From: Paenibacillus brasilensis
GTDB lineage: Bacteria; Bacillota; Bacilli; Paenibacillales; Paenibacillaceae
Assembly (NCBI RefSeq): GCF_009363115.1
Contig: NZ_CP045298.1
Location: forward strand, 3,159,501 to 3,223,500
DNA length: 64,000 nucleotides
Direction of reading: 5' to 3'
In this document: positions 45,405 to 53,378 of the stretch, piece by piece
Layout of the letters: every line of letters starts with the position of its first letter
How positions within the stretch are numbered: the first letter of the stretch is position 1
Position numbers and translations under genes: made by a program
The notes under the pieces: model-generated
Database searches by the model: none
What the model saw: only the letters and a program-made list of their open reading frames with translations
What the model was told of the DNA's origin: nothing

Positions 45405-47000
45405 ATGAGAATTGATGATTATAAGCCAAAGCAAAATGTAACTGAGAAGATAAACGGGGAGGAAGTTGAATGGAAAAATGGAGATATCGTTTTAATTAGC
45501 AGTGGGACAGCATCAGGTAAATCCTATTTTATTCGAAACAAGCTGGAAAAACTAGCGGATCAGCAAAATGTAAATATCCTTTTATTGGTTAACCGAAAGA
45601 ACCTGTATAAACAGAATAAAGAAGCTATCGACAATTCACTGTTTTCAAGAATCAAAGTGGAATTATATCAAACGATTGAGAACCAGTTAAACAATGACGA
45701 GGAGTATGATTTTTCTCCCTATACATACATTGTGTGTGATGAGTCGCATTACTTTACTACGGACAGTGGATTTAATGATAATTCCGATGATTCCCTTCAA
45801 GCTATACTCGGTCTACAATCTCAAATTAGGATTTTTATGTCCGCAACGGGTCATGTGTTATTCTCTTACATAAAGGATCAGTACAGACATAAGCTCAAAC
45901 GAACCGGAAATAAGATATGGACGTACTCCATACCAATAAAATTCAATCAGATTACATCGTTATCCTTTTATACAGACTTTTATGCAGTAGAAAAATGGAT
46001 TAAGCGCAAATTCAATAAAACTAACGATAAAATTATATATTTTGCAGACACGATCCAAAAGGCTTTTGAGCTTCATGTGAAGTATGACGATTCATTATTC
46101 GTATGCAGTAAAAGCAGCAGCAAAAACAGAAAGTATCTCAAACATGTAGATGATGATCAAGTGGAGTCCATGGTCAAGCAAAATAGGTTTGACTGTAAAT
46201 ATCTATTCACCACGACAGTGCTTGATAATGGTTTTGATTTGAAGGATGAGCACATAAAATTAATTGTATGCGATATATTTGACGTGGATACGATGCTACA
46301 GTGTATTGGGCGAAAGAGATTCAAGAATGACCAGGATAAGGTTCATGTGGTGTTGCTGAATAGAAACAATAGGAAATTGAATAATTATTTGAATTCAGTC
46401 CAGATGAAACTGGATGAGGCAGACGCTTTTATTCATGGTGGAGTTGAAGAATGGAAAAAGCTAGTGGGTAAATTTTCGAGGAAATCCAATTACATCATTA
46501 AAAATAATGTTTCGAGTGATGGCAAATATATATCGAAGAAGACAGTGTCTAGAGTTAAATATCTTCAAGCTGTAGCTACGAGAGATCGGATCAAAGCAAT
46601 GCTGGATCAGAACAGAGAAACCAATAATTTCAGGGAAGAAACTGGAGGGAGAAAGGAAAGCGATGCCTATATGATGTACATTTCGAATTTATTACATAAA
46701 AATAAAATCACGTTGATTGAGAAACTATTTGAGCAAGAAGAATTATGTAGCTATTTAGAAACAATAGTAGGTAAAAGAATATATAAAGACGGTCAAAAAC
46801 AAGTCATTGAAAAATTTGATATCAAGGATTATCGAGGTAGATTACAAAAGGATATTAGCCAATTACAGTCCTACCTCCAATCGAATCAATTGAAATATGC
46901 GATTGGTAGTTTTCCAGATAACCGAAAAAAGTTAGAAGATGGAAGCAACAATCCCCATAAAGGGAAGCGATATTGGTTAGTTGGCAAACTTAGTGGATAA
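45405..47000 (+). CDS. SF2 DEAD/DEAH-type helicase, element B
   Basis: A 531-aa protein; GAGGAGC lies before the ATG at 45405. Motifs: ISSGTASGKSYF (Walker A near 30), VCDESHYF (motif II near 110), MSATGH (motif III near 145), FTTTVLDNGFDL (motif V) and QCIGRKR (motif VI near 305). Arrangement and the relaxed motif VI fit phage replication helicases. It occupies the place of the D5 helicase of element A but is from a different superfamily, so the replication module has been exchanged. The C-terminal 200 residues are charged and unrecognised. Confidence 0.85.
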   Translation: MRIDDYKPKQNVTEKINGEEVEWKNGDIVLISSGTASGKSYFIRNKLEKLADQQNVNILLLVNRKNLYKQNKEAIDNSLFSRIKVELYQTIENQLNNDEEYDFSPYTYIVCDESHYFTTDSGFNDNSDDSLQAILGLQSQIRIFMSATGHVLFSYIKDQYRHKLKRTGNKIWTYSIPIKFNQITSLSFYTDFYAVEKWIKRKFNKTNDKIIYFADTIQKAFELHVKYDDSLFVCSKSSSKNRKYLKHVDDDQVESMVKQNRFDCKYLFTTTVLDNGFDLKDEHIKLIVCDIFDVDTMLQCIGRKRFKNDQDKVHVVLLNRNNRKLNNYLNSVQMKLDEADAFIHGGVEEWKKLVGKFSRKSNYIIKNNVSSDGKYISKKTVSRVKYLQAVATRDRIKAMLDQNRETNNFREETGGRKESDAYMMYISNLLHKNKITLIEKLFEQEELCSYLETIVGKRIYKDGQKQVIEKFDIKDYRGRLQKDISQLQSYLQSNQLKYAIGSFPDNRKKLEDGSNNPHKGKRYWLVGKLSG

Positions 47001-47082
47001 TCCGGTTGTAACAAAAAAATCAAATTTTTCTCATTTTCGATATTGCCAAAAAGGTAGTAGATATAAGGTTTTTTTTAATCTC

Positions 47083-47139
47083 GGACAGCAAATTGTGGAG
47101 TAATGCTATATATATACATGTATCCATGATTTGCTGTCC
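47083..47139. repeat. 17-bp dyad with 23-base loop after helicase B
   Basis: GGACAGCAAAT (47083-47093) pairs exactly with ATTTGCTGTCC (47129-47139), extended by wobble pairs and GGA/TCC. A TATATATA run lies in the loop. It is in the position of the GTTTCC repeats of element A, right after the helicase gene. Confidence 0.55.
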
Positions 47140-47204
47140 AGATGATAAAAAAGTCAATGAAATCAACCGTTTTTAGAATTAAGGAAAGTTAGAAAATTAC
47201 GAAA

Positions 47205-47323
47205 AAGTGAACTTAATGAGCCGCAAAGGGGTTGGGTGTGGGAGGGGAAACGGCGGCAAGCGATACTACCGTTTACGAAGCGCAGCGAAGTGGTTTTATC
47301 GCCCAGAGTTTCCCCTATCCCAC
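47205..47323 (+). ncRNA. Candidate structured RNA (or DNA) element, copy B
   Basis: The outer stem is GTGGGAGGGGAAAC (47238-47251) with GTTTCCCCTATCCCAC (47308-47323), as in copy A. The inner arm is GCGATA (47260-47265) with TATCGC (47297-47302), a different sequence from A's arm that also pairs. GCCGC (47220-47224) and GCGGC (47253-47257) are kept. It lies about 240 bases before the topoisomerase gene. Confidence 0.55.
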
Positions 47324-47418
47324 GAGTAGATGAATAATAGTTCCATTAAAACTAATTTTACATAATGATTAGAGAATTTATTAAATAGACTATTTGATGT
47401 AGTAGGGTGCTTCGCACA

Positions 47419-47441
47419 GGGCTTGTCAGCCCGTAGAGAGG
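47419..47441 (+). promoter_or_regulatory. Hairpin plus GTAGAGAGG motif, copy 3
   Basis: GGGCT-TGTC-AGCCC followed by GTAGAGAGG, preceded by a second tiny hairpin GTGC-TTC-GCAC. See copies at 11448 and 13926. It lies 120 bases before the topoisomerase start. Confidence 0.5.
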
Positions 47442-47561
47442 TCGTGATGTGAATAACACGGCTAATTCAATAGAGTTATAGATTATCGCTTTAAAATTTT
47501 CATGTTTCATATTGAATTTTAATCTTGCTCAAAAAAATCGAAAAAGGGAGAGATTTTAAAC

Positions 47562-49766
47562 TTGGATTTGATCACAACTCAGGATTGGACAAAATTTAGG
47601 AATTTAGAAACATTGCCACAAAAAGCTGGGGTCAGCCGGGACAAACTCGGACTATTGGTTGCGAAGGAATTAGCAGATAATGCGCTGGATCATTGTGGAC
47701 ACTGTGAAGTGGGATATGTGGAACCAAATGGATTCTATGTGAAGGATCAGGGTAGAGGGATCAATCCTGAATTATTGGCAGAGTTATTCTCCATTAATCG
47801 TCCGTTTCTGTCCAGTAAAATATTACGGATGCCAACTCGGGGTGTATTGGGAAATGGACTTCGTGTCGTGTCGGGTGCGGTTATTGCTTCGGGTGGGAGT
47901 TTACATGTAACCACACGAGGACAACGATATCAGATTCATTTCCAAGCAGATGGAACCTCTACGGCTAAGCGAGTAGGAGATTCTCCTCATACGGGAACGA
48001 AGATTGAGATTCAATTTGGTCATTCGTTAAAGCCAGACCTACATTGGGCAGAATTAGCCATTCAGTATAATCAAGGCGAAGAGTATAAGGGGAGAACATC
48101 TGGCTATTGGTACACGTCAGAAGCATTTTATGAATTGTGCCAAGGTTATACAGGTAGTGTACGCGAGTTGGTTGCAGAGTTTGATGGTTGCACAGGGACG
48201 AAAGCTGGAAAAGTGGCAAGCGACTATAAAAACAAATGGGTTCAATCGCTTTTGTTTGATGAAACGGAATTATTGCTTGGTGCGATTCGGAATCACAGTA
48301 AACAGGTCAATGGATCTCGTTACAGTAGTATGAATGGAATAACGGGTTATGAATATTACAAGTCCAGCGGTGAATTTACAGTGAAAAGTGGTAGAGGAAT
48401 ATATAACGCCGAAATCCCGTTTACAGTTGAAGCTTGGGTTGATTTCAATAAGTCTTCTGGACTGGATATCCTCGTCAATAAATCTCCGACTACAGGATGG
48501 AACCAACTTAGCGTAGATAAAAAATCAGTTACCATATTCGCAAGTGGCTTCTATGAAAAAATTGCAATAAAACCTTGTCACATTATTCTGAATATCACTA
48601 CTCCCTATATGCCGATTGTGAGTGATGGTAAGGAGCCTGATCTAAACTGGATGAAGAATGAAATTAAAGAAGCTATTCAGAAGGCAACGAAACGAGCGAA
48701 GAAGCATATAAGCAAAACGGATAAGAAGAAGTCACAGAAGGATATCATTTTGACTCATTTACAGGCAGCCATCGACAAAGCAAGTGGTAACGGTAAGTAT
48801 CCTTTTAGCTTACGGCAACTGTATTATGCCATACGTCCTTACATCATCTCAGAGTTAGGTCGGCAACTTGAGTATGGAAATTTTTGTGGAATCATCACCA
48901 ACTATGAAAATGAATGCGGAGAGATTCCTAATTTGTATCGGGATAATCGAGGTGTATTGTATCATCCGCATACAGGTAAGGATATTCCTATCGGTACATT
49001 GACGGTTCAAGACTATAGTCGACCGAATTGGACATTTAATAAAATCCTATATTGCGAAAAGGAAGGTTTATTCCCATTATTAAAACAGGCAAAATTTCCT
49101 GAACGGTATGATTGTGCGTTGGTCACGTCGAAGGGATATGCCAGTCGAGCCGTTAAGGATTTGCTGGATATGTTGGGGGAAACAGAGGAGGAACTGCAAT
49201 TCTTCTGTATCCATGACGCTGATGCTGCTGGAACTAAAATCTATGAGACATTGGTGGAGGAGACGAAAGCTCGCCCAGGTCGAAAAGTACGAGTGATTAA
49301 TTTGGGACTTGATCCAGAGGAAGCTGTTCATATGGGGCTAGAAGTAGAAAAGTTAGAAAGGAAAAGAGACGAGAAGCCAGTAGCGAGTTATGTTGCTGGC
49401 GAATGGAAAGATTGGCTACAAACGAATCGAGTCGAATTGAACGCCATGGATTCCGAGTTATTTGTTTCTTGGCTGGAAAGGAAGATGTCTGAGTATGATA
49501 AAGGCAAGGTCATTCCGGATTCATCAACGCTTACTCGTAGCTTGGAACAAAGCATTCAACAACGTGTGGAGCAAGAAATAATGAATGAAATTCTACGAGA
49601 AGCCCATTGGGAAGAACGTGTACGTCAGCGAATGCTTCACCTTTCGCCTGGTTTAAACGAACGTTGTGGACAATTAGATGAAAAAGTATCTATCTTACTG
49701 AGCAATCAACGGGAACAATGTTGGCGAGATATCATTGACGATATGAGCCATCAGATTGAATTGTAG
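47562..49766 (+). CDS. Fused topoisomerase VI-like protein (type IIB, topoisomerase VIII-like), element B
   Basis: A 734-aa protein from TTG with GGGAGAG upstream. The N-terminal half is a GHKL ATPase like Topo VI B: KELADNALDH (N box), VKDQGRGI (G1) and TRGVLGNGLRVV (G2). The C-terminal half is like Topo VI A/Spo11: RQLYYAIRPY with candidate catalytic Tyr421/422, then the Toprim fold with LYCEKEGLF (Glu499) and FCIHDADAAG (Asp552, Asp554). Fusion of both subunits in one chain on a mobile element is the definition of topoisomerase VIII, known from a Paenibacillus plasmid among others. It would relax or decatenate element DNA, or nick it. Element A lacks it. Confidence 0.85.
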   Translation: MDLITTQDWTKFRNLETLPQKAGVSRDKLGLLVAKELADNALDHCGHCEVGYVEPNGFYVKDQGRGINPELLAELFSINRPFLSSKILRMPTRGVLGNGLRVVSGAVIASGGSLHVTTRGQRYQIHFQADGTSTAKRVGDSPHTGTKIEIQFGHSLKPDLHWAELAIQYNQGEEYKGRTSGYWYTSEAFYELCQGYTGSVRELVAEFDGCTGTKAGKVASDYKNKWVQSLLFDETELLLGAIRNHSKQVNGSRYSSMNGITGYEYYKSSGEFTVKSGRGIYNAEIPFTVEAWVDFNKSSGLDILVNKSPTTGWNQLSVDKKSVTIFASGFYEKIAIKPCHIILNITTPYMPIVSDGKEPDLNWMKNEIKEAIQKATKRAKKHISKTDKKKSQKDIILTHLQAAIDKASGNGKYPFSLRQLYYAIRPYIISELGRQLEYGNFCGIITNYENECGEIPNLYRDNRGVLYHPHTGKDIPIGTLTVQDYSRPNWTFNKILYCEKEGLFPLLKQAKFPERYDCALVTSKGYASRAVKDLLDMLGETEEELQFFCIHDADAAGTKIYETLVEETKARPGRKVRVINLGLDPEEAVHMGLEVEKLERKRDEKPVASYVAGEWKDWLQTNRVELNAMDSELFVSWLERKMSEYDKGKVIPDSSTLTRSLEQSIQQRVEQEIMNEILREAHWEERVRQRMLHLSPGLNERCGQLDEKVSILLSNQREQCWRDIIDDMSHQIEL

Positions 49767-49861
49767 AAGTTAGATTTAAAAATTGTAGTTTTTCGAGAAG
49801 AAATTTAGCAAGTTGAATGATGATTGAAATATTGAAAATTTAAAATTACATATTATACACA

Positions 49862-49893
49862 GGAACTCTGGCTACGAGCTAGGGTTCCTTTTT
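49862..49893 (+). terminator. Hairpin with T-run just before a ribosome site
   Basis: GGAAC (49862-49866) pairs with GTTCC (49884-49888) over an inner 7-bp stem, then TTTTTC and GAGAGGAG. It matches 14366-14397 in A with compensating changes. Confidence 0.6.
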
Positions 49894-49915
49894 CATTTAG
49901 AGAGGAGAAATATAA

Positions 49916-50059
49916 ATGCTATTAATGTTACAAGCAATAATCATAGAAATATTACGATTTGTTACTGTAGTTGGTGTGTTTTTCACCTGGATGTGGATTG
50001 GAAATCAAATTCGTAAACGTAGAAACGTTAAATCCGTACATAAAAAACGCCAGAAATAA
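49916..50059 (+). CDS. Small membrane protein overlapping the methyltransferase, element B
   Basis: A 47-aa protein (MLLMLQAIIIEILRFVTVVG at the start) with one hydrophobic segment and the basic tail VHKKRQK. AGAGGAG precedes it. It matches the 62-aa gene of A except for an internal 15-residue difference. It overlaps the methyltransferase start by 62 bases. Confidence 0.5.
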   Translation: MLLMLQAIIIEILRFVTVVGVFFTWMWIGNQIRKRRNVKSVHKKRQK

Positions 50060-51263
50060 TGAGAAAGCTGTAGATTATGTAGCAACGAGTATTCAGAGTT
50101 ATGGATTTAAAAATCCGATTCTGATTGACAGTAATCATGAAATCATAGCAGGTCATACTCGTTTGCTAGCTGCTAAGAAGCTTGGATTAAAGGAAGTCCC
50201 AACAATACTGGTTGATGATTTAACACCAGAACAGGTCAAAGCTTTTAGAATAGCTGATAACAAAACGGCTGAGTATGCAGATTGGAATTTTGAATTGTTG
50301 GCGCAGGAACTGGAAGAATTAAAGCTGGCTGATTATGATCTTTCTCTAACTGGATTTGATATGAGCGAGTGTGAGAAATTGTTGGATACATTGCATGAAG
50401 ATACAGCCGATGATGAGGATGATTTTAATGTAGAAGAAGCATTACCTGAACATCCGGTCACTCATAAAGGTGATATTTGGCTACTTGGGAAGCATAGGCT
50501 CATCTGCGGTGACTCGACTAATCCACACGATATCGCAACATTGATGAATGGTAAGAAGGCTCAGCTCATTGTAACTGACCCGCCCTACAACGTGGACTAT
50601 ACAGGCAAGACGAAGGATGCTCTGAAAATTGAGAACGATAAAATGGACAATCACCAGTTTTATGATTTCCTATTGGCTGCCTATACTCAAATGTATGAAG
50701 TAGCTGATGACGGAGCAAGTATCTATGTATTCCATGCTGATAGTGAGGGCTTGAATTCTAGGAAGGCATTTATCGAAGCTGGATTCAAACTAGCACAATG
50801 CTGTATCTGGGCAAAGCAAGCGATGGTAATGGGTAGACAGGATTATCACTGGATGCATGAACCCGTATTATACGGTTGGAAGCCGACAGGTGGACACTAC
50901 TGGAATAGTGATCGGAAGCAAACGACACTTTGGCAATTTGATCGCCCATTCCGAAATGAATATCATCCCACGATGAAGCCGATTCCCTTGATTAGTTACC
51001 CGATCAAGAATTCGAGCAAGCTTGGTGATATCGTATTTGATCCATTTGGTGGTTCAGGTTCAACGTTGATTGCTTGTGAGGAAACGGATCGAATTTGCTA
51101 TACAAGTGAGTTTGATCCCAAATATGTAGATGTGATTGTGAAGCGGTATATTGCCTACGTTGGCGATAATAGCGGCGTTTATCTGATTCGAGATGGTAAG
51201 CAATTTAGCTACCAAGAAGTTGTTGCTGAGTCGGCAAGGTCAGAGGTATCATGTGCTGACTAA
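49998..51263 (+). CDS. ParB-domain DNA methyltransferase, element B
   Basis: A 421-aa protein, taken from the TTG at 49998 by comparison with A; the longer frame from 49971 is not conserved. ParB-like domain (IAGHTRLLAAKKLG), motif IV TDPPYNVDY and motif I FDPFGGSGST are all intact. Very similar to the A protein throughout, with differences near the C-terminus. Both copies being intact suggests selection for the modification function. The ribosome site is poor, so coupling to the overlapping small membrane gene is likely. Confidence 0.92.
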   Translation: MEIKFVNVETLNPYIKNARNNEKAVDYVATSIQSYGFKNPILIDSNHEIIAGHTRLLAAKKLGLKEVPTILVDDLTPEQVKAFRIADNKTAEYADWNFELLAQELEELKLADYDLSLTGFDMSECEKLLDTLHEDTADDEDDFNVEEALPEHPVTHKGDIWLLGKHRLICGDSTNPHDIATLMNGKKAQLIVTDPPYNVDYTGKTKDALKIENDKMDNHQFYDFLLAAYTQMYEVADDGASIYVFHADSEGLNSRKAFIEAGFKLAQCCIWAKQAMVMGRQDYHWMHEPVLYGWKPTGGHYWNSDRKQTTLWQFDRPFRNEYHPTMKPIPLISYPIKNSSKLGDIVFDPFGGSGSTLIACEETDRICYTSEFDPKYVDVIVKRYIAYVGDNSGVYLIRDGKQFSYQEVVAESARSEVSCAD

Positions 51264-51281
51264 ACCGAAAGGGTGATTGAA

Positions 51282-51443
51282 TTGGGGAAGGCAAAAGTGA
51301 ATATGGTGATTCGATTCCTGAAGGGCATGCAAGCCGAAAAGGTAAATGTGCTAGGGGCTGAGGAAGCTCAGGAAGACAATGAATTGATTCAGAAGGTGAT
51401 TGAGGATATCGAGTTGTTTTACGAGGCTGAGTTAGAAGGGTAA
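51282..51443 (+). CDS. Small acidic protein (53 aa), element B
   Basis: TTG start with AAAGGGTG 7 bases before. The sequence has a basic N-terminus (MGKAKVNMVIRFLKGMQAEK) and an acidic helical C-terminus (EDIELFYEAELEG). In A the SDR gene and a structured segment lie here instead, but the last bases before the shared hairpin still resemble the 3' end of this gene. Function unknown; small genes in this place before terminase are common in phages. Confidence 0.6.
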   Translation: MGKAKVNMVIRFLKGMQAEKVNVLGAEEAQEDNELIQKVIEDIELFYEAELEG

Positions 51444-51458
51444 GCTGGAATACATATA

Positions 51459-51491
51459 GGGAATGGGCTACTATAGCTTGTTCCCTTTTTT
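51459..51491 (+). terminator. Hairpin with T-run before the small terminase gene, element B
   Basis: GGGAA (51459-51463) pairs with TTCCC (51481-51485) around an inner GCTA/TAGC stem, followed by TTTTTT and the site AGAGGTG. Confidence 0.6.
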
Positions 51492-51508
51492 CGTGCTAGA
51501 GGTGAAAG

Positions 51509-52252
51509 ATGAGCAAAAATAATGACAAGTCAAAAAGGAATAAGCCAAAGATACTGACCAAGTATGATCAATTTGTTGTGCCGAGACTGAAGGATATCCC
51601 CATTTGGGTACGTGAAGGAGCAACAGATGAAGAGATTGCGAAACGACTGAATATTCATATTTGGACATTAGGTGATTATCGTAGGAAACATCCAAAATTT
51701 GCGGAAGCATTGGAACGTCCATCCAAGTGGGAAACACATGTATATCCTAGATTAGCGGAGATTCAACAGTGGTTCGAGGAAGGCGTGAATGCGGAGGACA
51801 TTATCAGGAAACTCGATATCGGTAAAACGACTTGGTACGAGTATATTGATAAGCATCCGATGCTGGCTGAACTAGTCAAATGGAGCAGATCAATCCCTAT
51901 TTCACACGTGGAAAATTCACTTTTGAAAGCTGCTACAGGATATGAATATGAGGAAATTCGTACAATAGTTGAAGAGGACAAAAATGGAAAAAAGAAGACG
52001 AGAATTGAGAAAGTGAAACGATATCAGCCTCCCAATCCGACAGCGATGATTTTCTACTTAAAGAACCGTGCACCTAACGAGTGGAATGATCGACGTGAGC
52101 TGGTGGTGAATACAAAAGCACTGGAACAGGAGCGCAAGCAACTATTTTTGGATATGATCGAAGCGGATGTAGTGGATGCCGACTATGAAGCTATTGAGGA
52201 AACGGTAGAGATTGAGGAAGGATATATAAAGCCGGATGATTCGCAGTCGTAA
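51509..52252 (+). CDS. Small terminase subunit-like DNA-binding protein, element B
   Basis: A 247-aa protein, the same length as A and clearly homologous from end to end, including both HTH-like repeats and the C-terminal acidic tail. AGAGGTG precedes the ATG. At DNA level the copies differ at about one base in six in the stretch I compared (17570-17700), mostly at third codon positions, which points to purifying selection. It would recognise the packaging site. Confidence 0.8.
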   Translation: MSKNNDKSKRNKPKILTKYDQFVVPRLKDIPIWVREGATDEEIAKRLNIHIWTLGDYRRKHPKFAEALERPSKWETHVYPRLAEIQQWFEEGVNAEDIIRKLDIGKTTWYEYIDKHPMLAELVKWSRSIPISHVENSLLKAATGYEYEEIRTIVEEDKNGKKKTRIEKVKRYQPPNPTAMIFYLKNRAPNEWNDRRELVVNTKALEQERKQLFLDMIEADVVDADYEAIEETVEIEEGYIKPDDSQS

Positions 52253-52411
52253 CGTTATGTCGTCAGTATTTGTATAGATAAACGCCCATTTCAGCCCTGA
52301 ATGAGCCTGTAAATTGCCCAAACTCAGTGCATAAGATAAGTTATGCAATCAGTGGACTTTCCCCCACATCAACGGTATGATGTGACACACAAGCGAAGGG
52401 TGGGGGCGAAT

Positions 52412-53257
52412 ATGGACTATATTCAAGGGTTTGAAGCACATTTACGGAGCAAGGATCGAAGCAAGAACACAGTTTCGTGCTACATCCGGGACGTGTTGCA
52501 GTTTATAACCTAGTATCAAAGGAAAACGGAATATGGACTGGACAAGTGGATTGAATTGGATGGCGTGGAGTACAAGAAATATCTGCAAAGCACCAACCAA
52601 GCGATACTCACCATCAACCGCAAGATTGCCAGTATCAACGTATTTGCTCAGTGGATGCACCAACAAGGATATATTAAGGAAGAAATACATATCGAAGCGG
52701 TTAGGAACAAGGTTGTTCGGCAATACAAAGGGTTAGCGGAAAAGGATTTGTGGAAGCTGCGGAATGAAATTCACCGTATGGGCAATCGGATGCATATCTG
52801 TGTGATTGAATTGTTGCTGGGAACAGGAATACGGGTTAGCGAATTGGTTGGTATCAAGCTGAAAGATATTGAAATCAGTGAACGCAAAGGATTATTGAAG
52901 GTATTCGGTAAAGGGAATTCCTTTCGTACTATTCCATTAAATAAGGAAGTGCGAAAAGCCATTACCCGATATCTTGAAGTCAGACCACAAGTGGAATCAC
53001 AATATCTATGTATTGGGCAGCGAGGGTCATTGGAACGGAATGCAATCAACCTGATTCTGAATAAATATGGGGATCGAATCAACGTGAAGGTGACGCCACA
53101 TATGCTTAGACATACACTTGGCTATAAGCTGGTGAAAACGACTCCCTTGACGACCATCCAGCAAATCCTTGGACATGACCACGTAGCGACCACCAATATC
53201 TATACACTAACAACACAGCAGGATATGGTTGAAGCTTTGGCCAATATCGAGTGGTGA
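52412..53257 (+). pseudogene. Tyrosine recombinase with a nonsense codon, element B
   Basis: The gene matches the A copy except that TGG (Trp, in FITWYQRK) is TAG at 52511-52513, after 33 codons. The rest of the frame, with all catalytic residues, is open from 52556 (GATGG) and could at most give a protein without the first half of the core-binding domain. Since the surrounding tract is almost identical to A, the mutation is recent. Confidence 0.85.
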
Positions 53258-53272
53258 GAAGCCACTCTTTTT
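53249..53272 (+). terminator. Hairpin with T-run overlapping the recombinase stop, element B
   Basis: Same as 19254-19277 in A, including the strong site and ATGTAG (53296-53301) after it. Confidence 0.6.
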
Positions 53273-53378
53273 GTCGTGGAGGGAGGGGTTCTTCTATGTA
53301 GATAATCGGAGCCGCCAGCAAAGGGCGCAGAAATTTTTGTGATGATTTTATAGTGAATATGAGAAAGGAGCCGCAACA

